64,000 nt of DNA from Molanna angustata (taxonomy: Eukaryota; Arthropoda; Insecta; Trichoptera; Molannidae): positions 1,500,001 to 1,564,000 of the forward strand of contig OY754964.1 of NCBI GenBank assembly GCA_963576475.1, given 5' to 3'. The notes under the pieces were generated by a model. The model saw only the letters and a list, made by a program, of their open reading frames with translations, ran no database searches and was not told the DNA's origin. Position numbers and translations under genes: made by a program. Numbering within the stretch: the first letter of the stretch is position 1; every line of letters begins with the position of its first letter. Below are positions 53,785-64,000 of the stretch, one piece after another.

Positions 53785-54000
53785 GCCACTTGTTTATTAC
53801 AGAAAACCGTACCAAAAACAAATATAAATTAAACACATCATTTACGCAGCACCATTACACATACATGGCTGAACATTTTTTCAATGAACTTCCAACGGAG
53901 ATAAGAGAGTTATGAACATTCGAAATTGGTAACAAAAAAAAACACTTTAAGGAACAATAGAAAAGGGGTTAATAGAATCATGGGGTGTAATTCAATTTAT
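53785..54000 (+). pseudogene. CR1-group LINE ORF2 C-terminus
   Basis: Plus frame reads NRTKNKYKLNTSFTQHHYTY, MAEHFFNELPTEIREL, stop, then FEIGNKKKHFKEQ. Corresponds to the ORF2 end at 46414-49356 (LAQRHYSYQAPTIYNTIPDS, NNYQRFKREITLW). One stop in frame. Confidence 0.6.
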
Positions 54001-54032
54001 TTCATGCCTTTTTATGATTATTATTATACTAG

Positions 54033-54400
54033 CTGACCCGGCGAACTTCGTACCGCCTAACAGTCAATGAATGTCGTGCTAAATTTTAGCTAAACTTAAT
54101 AAATTTACGAATTAATCAACGTAAAAAAATGAATACAAAAAAATTAAGTTCAGTAGTTAATTATGACATAATGAAAATATATATAAAGAAAATAATAATT
54201 CAATTACATTTTTCATTCTCGCAATGCGGTGTGTTTTAATTAATTTAAAAATATACCTATTTCTGTATATTTTTTGTCAATTGTTTGTTTTTCATTAAGT
54301 TTTACGATATTTTAATAGTTATTCTGCTATTCGGGCCGGAGACGAATCCAACAAATAAGTTATCATTACAATTGGTACAGCAGCTTGGTTTTATTTATAT
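54033..54400. repeat. Dispersed insect repeat, CTAGCTGACCCGGCGAAC type
   Basis: CTAGCTGACCCGGCGAACTT, CGTACCGCCTAACAGTC, and later CGGGCCGGAGACGAATCCAA. I recall these as the two ends of a repeat found across many arthropod genomes; its class is not known to me. Confidence 0.6.
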
Positions 54401-54415
54401 GAATTGTTGATTATG

Positions 54416-54869
54416 AAAAATGCTGTATGGAGAAACAGAGACATGCTGAAGGAGAGTAAGGTAAGGATCTATAAGACCTGTGTAAGGCCGATCATGACAT
54501 ACGGCATAGAAACAAGAGCTGACACCGCCAGAACAAAAAACCTCCTAAGAACCACTGAGATGAAGACTCTACTACCCATCGCAGGCGTAACACTTCGTGA
54601 CAGAGTAAGGAACTCATAGATAAGAAGAATCTGTGATGTCGAAGATGTTGTGAAATGGGGAAGAACACGAAGACGATTCTGGAGAGATCATGTGGGGAGA
54701 GCGGGTTCGGATCGAGTGGTGAGGATGGCAGCGGATGGGGAGATAACAAATGGCAGACCCCCTGGAAGACCATCCAAACGATGGACGGATAGCTGGACGT
54801 CCACTTCACAAGAGCAGGATCCGAGAATAACAGGACACAGTCCTAACTAAAGCAGAAGAAGAAGAAGAA
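54416..54869 (+). mobile_element. 5'-truncated RTE-like LINE with target-site duplication
   Basis: One frame reads KNAVWRNRDMLKESKVRIYK, TCVRPIMTYGIETRADTART, RTTEMKTLLPIAGVTLRDRV, RNS, TAG (54617), then IRRICDVEDVVKWGRTRRRF, WRDHVGRAGSDRVVRMAADG, GRPPGRPSKRWTDSW, ending at TAA 54848. Only one stop in ~145 codons. The tail is (GAA)n. GTTGATTATG flanks it at 54406-54415 and 54870-54879. Confidence 0.85.
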
Positions 54870-55839
54870 GTTGATTATGTATTTTGTGTTGTTTTTATGT
54901 AGGTAATTGAATCGTTATTAATATGCATTCACTTTTTCAAATAGAAAAAACCAGTGTATTGACATTCAAAATATTATATGATAAAAATAATATTTGTTAT
55001 AAAATCATTCATACATAATATTGTGTCATGTCATAGTTTACTGTAATGAATACACTTTGATATTCTTGACATCGCGTTGCACAATGTTTTAATCAAATTA
55101 CATAAAGTGATTGCTTTAATAAGGATACTCAATTAGCTTGTCTCAGTTATGTTACTATGATCATAAATCATAATTAAAATGATTGAAATTAATAAGCACA
55201 TCTCTGTATGAACTCCGCAAATATACATACGTACACAATAAACGTTTAAAGACTTAAGTAACTATGTAACTATGTTTACACGTATATTCGTGATTAAACT
55301 GACTAATTCGTAGATAGTTGTGCAGATTCACGGACAATAAATTGACTGTAGCCGATATAAATTGTCTCCACGGTCAAAAACTGTCCTAGAGATCAATTTC
55401 AATATAAAATAAATAAAACATTCGATACAAAATAAATATAATTAAAGTTTTATACTATTGAAATTGTCTAAAAACGCCTTTTGCAAGTTGAATGGAAACG
55501 AAATATTATAGGTAATATACCTACCTATATTAAAAACACAATTCATATTTTTGGAATAAACAGGGTTGTAGGTATATTTTTCAACGATTTAAATTCATTA
55601 ATAATGGGGAAATATTATTTAAAATATTTTTTTAATAATGTTGATCCATTTATTAATATTATCCCGTTTGTAAAATTGTATCCGCCCCTATCAGAAACCC
55701 CCCATTCTCTTTTACCTTCTAACATCATTCAGTAGCTACTATGAGTAGTCAGTTGACATCTATTCTGACGAAAAAGCGGTCGCCTATAAAACCGATTCAT
55801 TGCAATTGTATTCATTGTATAATGTTATTGTCTCAAAAG
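54870..55839. other. AT-rich spacer
   Basis: Nothing recognised apart from the right target-site copy at 54870-54879. Confidence 0.45.
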
Positions 55840-56100
55840 TGGCCAAATTAATTGTATCGATTTCCTCTCCTTGTTCTTTTCCAATATTAGTTTGGCTATG
55901 GTGTTTTTTTTTGTTTTTAATATATGTCTTAGTGTAGCGTATATTTTCTTTGTTTTTTTTCGATTTCATTTTTTTGTTGTTGTACCTACATATATAATTT
56001 TGTCACACTTTGTAATCTGGTTGGTTGGAAGAAATTGCCTAATGGCAATAAGCCCGCCATTGTGCATTATATTTGTTTATATTATGTACAAAAATATTAG
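55840..56100 (+). repeat. LINE 3'-end repeat D4, sense orientation
   Basis: TCGATTTCCTCTCCTTGTTC, then AATCTGGTTGGTTGGAAGAA, ATTGCCTAATGGCAATAAGC (hairpin), CCGCCATTGTGCATTATATT and TTATATTATGTACAAAAATA. Shows the family's 5'-to-3' order. Confidence 0.75.
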
Positions 56101-57460
56101 TAGTGATGTTTTTGTCCGAATGTCGTGTTTAACCTATAGACGTAGCTATTTAAATTATTTTACTCCAAACCTAAACAAGTCCCAACACCTCCTATTTCTA
56201 GCTAACTATTCTACCTAATCAAAATCTTACAACATTTCCTTTTACTACAAGCTAAAATTATCTAAATAATATCCTTTCTTTCTTACACCTATTTCTACCA
56301 TTCTTCTTTACTATCTATTTACGAATTTTGGCCAAGATTGTCTAGTGGTTATTAACGTATTGAAAAGGACCCTTACGTTGTGAATTTACGATTTAGTAAC
56401 GAGTTAATACGCATTGTTATTTATTGAGTTAAATTCTACATTTTTGTCTCGTAATTTCATGATTTCGAATAGCTTTTAGGACCCAAGATTTACGTTGTAG
56501 GAGTCATGAGTCGATGCAGCTATGTGTCTTCTTGTAATTGTGTTACGGTGTACTATGATTAATTTTGTAAAATGTACAGAAATAATTTTTATGTATAATT
56601 GTGTTATGTTGAAAATATATATAGTTATTTTGTATGACAAATAAATAATACATAATTATGATAATATAATATAAAGTGTGTGTATGTTAGGTATGTTTAA
56701 TGTGTGAATCTAGACCAAGGATGTAAAATATACGAACACTTCTTAATTTATACACTAGGTATATTATCTATATGCATACATATATTATTTAATTATATAA
56801 TTCATTCCTACTACAAACCTCTATACTGTGTTCAACTGATCAGCACATTAAGTGTGACTATACATATATTGTGTACATAATATACACGCAACACAGTGTA
56901 AATAAAAATATGATACAATCATGCTGTGTCCCTAACAAATAGTACTAACCGTATTAAACATTAGCATACATAAGCATGTTATGATGGTAATTTAATTATT
57001 TAACGCGGGTTAACTGCCATAAGTCAATGTCTTCCAATCGATCTTTATTATTTTTAAAGATAATGCATCTTTTAGGCCGTTGTCAACGTCTGTGACCTGG
57101 GACATACGGGATGTACACAAATATGCACACTATTACAAATATTACATCCCATCACCAAATCTGTGAAAAATTTAAATTTAGAAAAGCACAAAAATTAATA
57201 TTCAAAATAAATAAAGTAAAAAACCTACTTAATAGGTTTTAAAATACCTACTCATTATTATAAAGTAAAAATGCACCTTGTGGGCTTAATACTTTTTTAG
57301 TTATTTACAATATAAAAAAATATAAAGGTATCTTATTTATTAAAATTAATTTTATATGAAAAGTATTAACGTATTCAAATTCACTTATTCCATAGAATCA
57401 AAGTTCTAAAAACATTTTATTTTATTTCAATGACGTGTATTGTCTCAATTTTTATTACTA
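56101..57460. other. AT-rich spacer with short D4 relic
   Basis: GCGGGTTAACTGCCATAAGT, CAATGTCTTCCAATCGATC at 57004-57045 is a decayed minus-strand D4 piece. No gene recognised. Confidence 0.4.
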
Positions 57461-57999
57461 GTTGCATGCAACACATGAGATCCAACTGTCGATGGCGATA
57501 GTATGTACAACATATAATTGAATACGTACCAAACTATAAACACTTAAACACAAATTAATAAATATTGTAAGATATTTTTTTTCTATATAAAACATGTAGG
57601 TTTGTATGTAAGGATAGAATAGGATATAGGAAAGTACAATTTCAAATATTGATAACCCCTGACTGAAACAAAAATTAAAAATTCGGAGTATAAAAGTTTT
57701 GTGGGCTTACAACTTTCTATATATTCTGAAATTTTAAGCTCTGTGCATTGAGCGGATCAAAGGTTATAAGGGGGGGGGATACACAGACACACTAAATGTT
57801 CTACTCCGGATTTTAAGTAAATCCGTATACAGAACATATTATGCTGCGATGTCTCGAAGTTGGTGTTTTTTGACTTCAATGTTGGAAAAACGGTGAAAAA
57901 TATAGACCCTGCATACAATCTCGCGTATCCTGGCTTGAAACTTTGTCGATATGTTAAGAGATCAAAGTTTTATTGAACAAATCGACAGTTGGATTATAT
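57461..57999. repeat. Local repeat pair, copy A
   Basis: Matches 60622-61581 in order and orientation: ACTAGTTGCATGCAACACAT, CCCCTGACTGAAACAAAAAT, CTACTCCGGATTTTAAGTAA, GCTGCGATGTCTCGAAGTTG and CAAATCGACAGTTGGATTAT. Copy B has ~450 extra bp. Confidence 0.8.
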
Positions 58000-58617
58000 G
58001 TTTTTATTAATTTATAATTTGAAGAATGTAAAATTTACGTGATCATATAATTTTTCCATAAGTCGACTTTTTTCTCGCTTCAGCCATTTTTTGCTTTGTA
58101 GTCAGTCGTTTATTATTTCAATGCGGTCAAAACAAATTGATAAAAAATTTGGAGTTGTCAAAATAATCAATTCAGCTTCTAACACAAACACTGAATGAAA
58201 TGCACGAAAGATTTATCTCGAATTGGTAACCCCCAACCATAAATTTTAATGAAAGACGTTGGCGAAGATGTCAGAAGGTCAGAATATCAGTGGGCGGCAA
58301 ATCGTAAAGAAACGACATTGTAATGAAACTGTGTCCCCAGCGAAGCCAGCACTCTATGTGCGTGTGTGTGACCTCCGGCCTCTTGAGATCAGCTAGAGAC
58401 AACAAACTGTGCTGCTGTCTCCAGCTCGTGCCCCCTCGTGACCTGACCCCACAATTAACTCATTCAGACACAAGAAGATGTTATAAGTTTCTATCTACCA
58501 GACATTACATTTGGACTAAAACATTACGCATCGATAATGTATAATAATTATGACTTCTTTTTCATATGTGATGCACCTCTTCTGGGCCAATTTTTTTTAA
58601 TTCAAATGATCAATTAG
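58000..58617. other. Spacer with GC-enriched island
   Basis: 58320-58460 is less AT-rich (GTGACCTCCGGCCTCTTGAG, CTCGTGCCCCCTCGTGACCT) and resembles the end of 29735-30021 in wording. No gene is claimed. Confidence 0.4.
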
Positions 58618-58770
58618 AATCATGCTGAGATTGTATTCTGAAAGTTTCATCACAATGCATCTGTGTGTGTGGGTGCTGTGTACTATGTGCTATGTTCTGT
58701 GTGCTATGCACGCCGTGTTTATTCTTCTTTATCGATCAAAGACTAAAGTACTTATTCGATTCTTCTCAAT
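58618..58770 (+). repeat. Inverted dispersed pair, left copy
   Basis: GAGATTGTATTCTGAAAGTT, TCATCACAATGCATCTGTGT and CGCCGTGTTTATTCTTCTTT match the reverse complement of 60000-60115. A fragment also sits at 29318-29345. Confidence 0.65.
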
Positions 58771-59589
58771 TTTTTTAAATGTCAAATATTCAAAGTTACC
58801 TACCCCAAACTCAGAAATCTCTAAACTTGTTATTTTTATTTTCAAATTGGTAAAAAGGCACATCACATGTCACGTTTTCTTAATAAAATTTTTAATTAAC
58901 ATACTCATTTCATAAAAATTCTGAATATATTCCATATAAAATGTGAATAATTTATGTAGCGACTTGTTAGTGAAGAGTTTAGCGTTGGCCACGACCCACT
59001 TGTTTTATTTATAAATTGGTAAATATTCACATAAAATAATGGTGCATATGTACCTAAGACTAAATGAGAAAAAATCTTGTAATAAATGTTTCCACATAGC
59101 CTAAGGGATTCTCTAGGATGGATCTGATTGGACGTTATGAGCATGTTTGTGTACTGCGTAGCCAATCAAATATTATTCAGAAAAGTTTTGGAAGAGAAGG
59201 TGGATGGAGCGACATCCCTATAGACTGTTCTTGTAGGTACTTCACACAAGTTCAGAGAAACTTTAGAGACGCACTATTCATCTTAATAAGTTTGACCTGT
59301 ATTCTGATTTGAGGTCGTTATGCCTACAGAGACTATACTCTTTATAAATTGGCTTAATTCAATCTGCTTAGATAATAATATCAAAACAGTATTGATATAG
59401 TTTCTTCACAAACTTGTATGGACCTTGGTGTCGTCAACACAATTTAGGTTCAAGATCAAGACTCGAATACGTAGGTACGCAAGATCGAGACCGGAGCTGC
59501 AACACACTGAAAAAAAAAACGAGTGAGTTATGGCCAACGCTATATTTATTTAAGATTGCTTCTCGGGTAACTAACAGGTACTATGTCAA
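58771..59589. other. Spacer with short dispersed motif
   Basis: AGCGTTGGCCACGACCCACT at 58980 has an inverse partner near 59520 (GAGTTATGGCCAACGCT). No gene recognised. Confidence 0.4.
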
Positions 59590-59765
59590 ATATTTATTTA
59601 GCACGCACCCAATGACAAGTTGCCACATTCTGATCGTTTCACAGATCCAGACTGAAAACACAATTCGAAACTGTCTCCACCGGGAATCGAACCAGGGACC
59701 TTTATATCAGCAGTCAGATACCCAACCAAATGAGCCACGAAGGCCGAAGGCCACGAAGGATTTTC
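59590..59765 (-). repeat. SINE-A, nearly full length
   Basis: Minus strand: GGCCTTCGTGGCTCATTTGG (A-box region), CCTGGTTCGATTCCCGGTGG (B box), TTTTCAGTCTGGATCTGTGA, GATCAGAATGTGGCAACTTG, TCATTGGGTGCGTGCTAAAT. Contains a small duplication CCTTCGTGGCCTTCGGCCTT at the 5' end. Not a functional tRNA. Confidence 0.8.
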
Positions 59766-59999
59766 ATGAAATGAGTTTGTTAAATTGTTTTATTATGAAA
59801 ACCCGATAATTCTTCAATGCCATTGTATGAAAGTGATATGCCTTTTTAGCAATATGAAAATAAAAATATCAAAAATGAGCTTGGGTTACTTCGAAATATT
59901 TGACAGTTAAAAAAGTTGTCAAGCACTGATAAAATATACTTCAAAATCTATTGGGGTCTAAGCGAGTATTAGATATACAAATATGAAAAGATGGTACAT

Positions 60000-60115
60000 T
60001 AGTCTATAATCGATAAAGTAGAATAAACACACCGTAAATAGTATACAACACACACATACACATTGTACATTGTGATGAAACTTTCGGAATCAGAATTTGA
60101 ATTTGAAAAATCGAA
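60000..60115 (-). repeat. Inverted dispersed pair, right copy
   Basis: Reverse complement of 58618-58770 with AATCGATAAAGTAGAATAAA, CATTGTGATGAAACTTTCGG. Confidence 0.65.
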
Positions 60116-60621
60116 AACTTTCAAACGGGATTACGTTGGGATTAAGATGATAATATTTACGGGCATATTATTACCGATTTTAAATGTCCCAACAGTGTAC
60201 CCAACCTGAGAGGTATAAAAATACAGGTGAACAATATCAAAATATTGTAGTGGCAATCATACCAAATTTTTATAGAGAATTGGATACTCGTCACAATTAG
60301 GAAAACGATTAATATTCCATATGGATGTGTAGTTGGGCGGCCCTTTACATTAGTGTGTTGGTAAAATAAAACGTTATAATATAATATTATAAATCAACGC
60401 CGAGCAAATGAATGAGTGAATATGCCCAATATGTTGATCTTGTCTGACATAATATAGTCGTCAATCATGGTATGATTGAGTTGCATGAAACGATATATGA
60501 GGTTGGTACATATTTAATGTCAGAGATCAACTCACATATCTTTTTTTAACAATCGACTATTAATTATTATATTATAAATATTTACTAACTCAATCGTAGT
60601 TTACAGGTACATATTATAATA

Positions 60622-61581
60622 CTAGTTGCATGTAACACATGAGATCCAACTGTCAATGGCGATAGTAGGTATACTTGAAGAATACGAACCAAACATTTAA
60701 ACACAAATTTATAAACATTTTAAGATATTTTGTTTTCTATATAAAACATGTAGGTATGTATGTAAGAATAGAATAGTATGGAAGTCAGTCTTTTTTACTA
60801 CCCAGGATATGAAAACAGCATGATGGTTTGTATGGGGTATTTCGGCGTTTATCGATATTTACAAAAAAAATGGAAATGTAGGCAAGTAAACACAAATTTA
60901 TTTATAAAAAAAATATTCGACTTCCGACGACCGTTTCGGCTTATAAGGCCATAATCAACTGGTCTAAATTTAACTGGTTAAATTTTTTGTAGAATATAAT
61001 GTGTTCATATTTATCATAATTATTATGGAATTCTACAGTTTGGAAGCCGCATCAATCGACAGATTGAAAACTGCTGACAAAATTTATCAAAAAAAAAAGT
61101 TTTTCTTAATAAACAGTGTTTGAGAGACTCTTTAAAAAAAACAAATTTGAGGTTCTGTATTTGTCTATATTATTATCAATTTTCAGCGTTCTAGCTTGTG
61201 GTTTTTGAGTTATGTGGAAAAATAAAGAAAAAATTCTTCAGATGAAAACCCCTGACTGAAACAAAAATTCAAAATTCTGAGTATAGAAGTTTTGTAGGCC
61301 TATGACTAACTATATATTATGAAATTTTAGACTCTGTGTTTTGAGCGGATAAAAAGGTATAAGGGACACACACACACACTAAATGATCTACTCCGAATTC
61401 TGAGTAAATCCATGAACGGAACATTTATATGCTGCGATGCCTCTAAGTTGGTGTTTTTTTTACTTCAATGTTGAAAAAAACATGAATTATATAGACTTCG
61501 CATACATCTCGCGTATCTTGACTTAATACTGTCGATTCATTAAGAGAAATAAATTCTCTTGAACGAATCGACAGTTGGATT
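60622..61581. repeat. Local repeat pair, copy B with extra segment
   Basis: Matches copy A in its outer parts. The extra segment (about 60785-61245) includes a CGACGACCGTTTCGGCTTAT half-unit at 60925-60970, related to 2765-2860, and no coding sequence. Confidence 0.8.
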
Positions 61582-61599
61582 GTAATGTCTTACTGTCAC

Positions 61600-61770
61600 T
61601 TATGTAGAACCCTGAAGTGGAGGCCATGGACCAACAAAAGTGGCGTAGGAAGACAAAAAAACTGTGGACAGATGGCATGCGGGTCGTGGATGGCAGCAAA
61701 CAGATCAAAACAGAACAAAATGGAAAATTGTTGAGAAGAAGCCTTTATCCAGCAGTGGATCTAACATGAC
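61600..61770 (+). pseudogene. RTE-clade LINE 3' coding end
   Basis: Plus frames give EWRPWTNKSGVGRQK, then WTDGMRVVDGSK, then NRTKWKIVEEAFIQQWI and stop. Parallel to WRPRTxxRSVGRPxxRWxDDI...W..EAFVQxWT at 21901. Frameshifts between blocks. Confidence 0.6.
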
Positions 61771-62858
61771 AATCGTAAAAGACACTACAATACTGTATAA
61801 AATGAATTAAGACTTAAAAACCTGGAGTTAGTTGATTTTTTTTTTTCGTAATTATTAATTGAACAAAATACAAATACAACACTTTCATCAAAAAGAAAAT
61901 AAACCAATTTACATAATATACACATTAGGAGTGTAACCTCAAACATACCATTAATGAATATTTTGAATACAAATAACTCAAATATGTTAAAACAAAATAT
62001 CACGAGTAATTCATGATAGAACTGCATACAATAAAATACAAAGAAATTTATTTCCATTAATTCTACAAGTCAAAACGATGGTCCTGGGAAAGAAAATAAA
62101 TCTTTGTGGTGCAAATCGGAAATAAATTAAACTTTACAAAACCCTAAAATGTTTATTATATATGTTGGATTGTGTCGGTATGTCATAAAGCAACAGTTTA
62201 TACAATGATTCGCTGACAATGGCAGATACGCCATGACAGACATCATTACAAGGTTATACAAATTTCTATATTCATACACACATACATACATTCATACAAG
62301 TCACATAAGCAATAGTCATCTAACTGTTTTTTTATATATTACTAGTTCATTCATTAAACACATGGCATGGCGTATGTTGCATGCCAGCCCAGCAAATGGT
62401 CTGGATCCATACTTTATATATTATGTCATGCCAGATACACGAAGTATAATTTATGTTCAACCAAGTACATAAAAGGTGAGTTTATTGCCACAAAGCAATC
62501 TTATCCAACCAATCCATGCAGCGTGAAGATTCAAGATAATTTGGTAGGAATGTAAGTATAGGGTATCTAAAAACTAATTGGCGTTGTAGGCCACTTATAA
62601 ACAATTACCTATATTGACAGCTGAATCGGTGAAACAATGCAAGTAAAGCAAATAATCTGACCGACAATGCAAAACGAAACAATTGTTCTGTGTAAATTGT
62701 TCCCTCTCCCTATCTAGGATTTCATTATTTCGTGTCTTTTGAGGTCTGGCTACGACGGGAACAAACACATCATTACGTTGGTATTTTAATCACCGTAAGG
62801 GTATATTCGCATAAATCAATTTTGGCGACTCGGCGAATAAAGCAAAAAAACATTCTAT
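61771..62858. other. AT-rich spacer with short D4 relic
   Basis: GGTGAGTTTATTGCCACAAA, GCAATCTTATCCAACCAATC (62465-62515) is a decayed minus-strand D4 copy. Otherwise nothing recognised. Confidence 0.4.
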
Positions 62859-62872
62859 AGGTAATTAATTAT

Positions 62873-63117
62873 ATGCTGGGCTGGGCATATTGCCAGATGC
62901 CAGGATTCACGATGGACCAAAAAGATCTTAGAATGGCGACCGAGAACAAGCCGAAGAGGTGTTGGCAGACCCCAGGCAAGGTGGTCTGATGACATCAAGA
63001 AATGTGCCGGAGGGAGATGGATGCAGTGTGCCCAAGACAGGGAGTTGTGGAGGATCAAAGGGGAGGCCTATGTCCAAGAATGGATGAAAACTGGCTGAAG
63101 AAGAAGAAGAAGAAGAA
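62873..63117 (+). mobile_element. 5'-truncated RTE-clade LINE, undamaged C-terminal frame
   Basis: One plus frame, no stops: CWAGHIARCQDSRWTKKILE, WRPRTSRRGVGRPQARWSDD, IKKCAGGRWMQCAQDRELWR, IKGEAYVQEWMKTG, stop at 63098. Followed by (GAA)n. Same clade as 21901. AGGTAATT occurs at 62859-62866 and 63117-63124, a plausible 8-bp target-site duplication. Confidence 0.85.
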
Positions 63118-63254
63118 GGTAATTCTTATTATATAAGCTTTGTGTTTTTATACTGTATCAAATGAAATATTATAAGTTTTATGCTCTACTGTAAATTGCC
63201 GATTTTGACATAGTAAGGTTTCAAACGAATACATGGACAGGCAGAATGACATGA

Positions 63255-63535
63255 ATTTATTTATTTTATTTTATTTATACATCTTCTTGTACATAATATA
63301 AACAAATATAATGCACACTGGCGGGCTTATTGCCATTAGGCAATTTCTTCCAACCGACCAGATTACAAAGTATGACAACATTGTGTATGTACAACAGCAA
63401 ATAAAAAAGAGTAAAAGAAATCAAAGAAAATACGTATAACACTTAAATACTATTAAAACAAAAAAAAATATAATTCATAGCAATAAAAGGGATATGGCAA
63501 GGACAGGAGAGGAAATCGGGATCAATTTAGCCGTG
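63255..63535 (-). repeat. LINE 3'-end repeat D4, ~280 bp
   Basis: CTTCTTGTACATAATATAAA, GCACACTGGCGGGCTTATTG, CCATTAGGCAATTTCTTCCA and GAGAGGAAATCGGGATCAAT. The best-preserved minus-strand copy. Confidence 0.8.
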
Positions 63536-63771
63536 CACAAACATGTGCAAATCCAGAACGACAATCTTACGAGGTCTACTTTATTTATATGCAGATATAT
63601 TTACAATTACAAAAGAAGATTAGTGTTGCCCAACTAGTAAATCCTGTTCTAGGGCTAGCAGTAGGGATTGTTTCCGTTCCACACTAAATAGGTATATAAT
63701 CTCAATATTCTGCATTCACAATACCTCAACAAACATAATATATTGTTGCATCTAACCGAATGAAATTCAAA

Positions 63772-63868
63772 TTTTACTAACGCTCAGCCGGAAAGGCACA
63801 GCTTTGTTTGTTTAATTTTATTAACGCTCAGCCGGAAAGGCACAGCTTTGTTTGTTCAATTTTATTAA
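63772..63868. repeat. 44-bp tandem duplication
   Basis: CTAACGCTCAGCCGGAAAGG-CACAGCTTTGTTTGTTTAAT is repeated directly 44 bp later (TTAACGCTCAGCCGGAAAGG). Confidence 0.9.
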
Positions 63869-64000
63869 AATATCAAATGAATCAAACTGGAGATTCCACA
63901 AATTCTGAAAGCTTCAGTAAGTTAAAATCGACTGCAAAATTCCAGTACAGACAGACAGAGAAGTGAAGTTAAAGAAAGGGGTGTAAAAAAGAAAATGTAA

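Overview
The window is AT-rich eukaryotic DNA and looks like insect, most probably lepidopteran, intergenic or repeat-rich sequence. The basis is the mix of RTE-type LINE tails, CR1/L2-group LINEs, Penelope-like fragments, two tRNA-derived SINE families and an RTE-like tail ending in a 'CTCTGCCTACCCC' motif that I associate with moth and butterfly genomes. I found no convincing host gene, rRNA, functional tRNA, CRISPR array or bacterial-style operon. The one uncertain host-like candidate is a 163-codon minus-strand ORF at 3949-4440. LAYOUT. 1-8 kb: a 43-bp tandem repeat (1796-2146), copies of two interspersed families (here D1 and D2), decayed RT fragments, and a decayed C-terminal half of an R2/R4-type LINE (6500-7670) with CCHC finger and PD..D nuclease motif. 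8-12 kb: a CR1-group LINE tail whose coding 3' end has become a 9-copy, 83-bp tandem array (10884-11630). 12-25 kb: SINE-B copies, fold-back elements, RTE debris, and a LINE inserted into an older LINE with a 16-bp target-site duplication (21885-22367). 25-32 kb: a 102-bp dimeric tandem repeat that stays open for 242 codons, and an 8-copy, 165-bp array built from a LINE 3' coding end (30356-31675). 32-44 kb: fold-back elements, a Penelope-type GIY-YIG fragment, more LINE tails, an L2-like LINE with an undamaged 3' ORF (40854-41672), and a ~32-bp degenerate minisatellite. 44.6-49.9 kb: the best-supported functional unit, a CR1-group LINE with both ORFs open: ORF1 (PHD finger plus coiled coil) and ORF2 (APE endonuclease plus RT). 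50-64 kb: further LINE tails, one with a 10-bp target-site duplication, a SINE-A copy, and two large local repeat pairs. HOW IT FITS TOGETHER. Almost all identifiable coding sequence is non-LTR retrotransposon. Most copies are 5'-truncated, so the same C-terminal RT/linker region and 3' end recur. Three signals go beyond simple debris: tandem arrays made from LINE 3' coding ends, a two-tier 3' stem-loop whose architecture is kept while its sequence changes, and several fold-back elements that look like head-to-head dimers of units also present as single halves. All family assignments come from reading and remembered motifs; none was checked by a database search.
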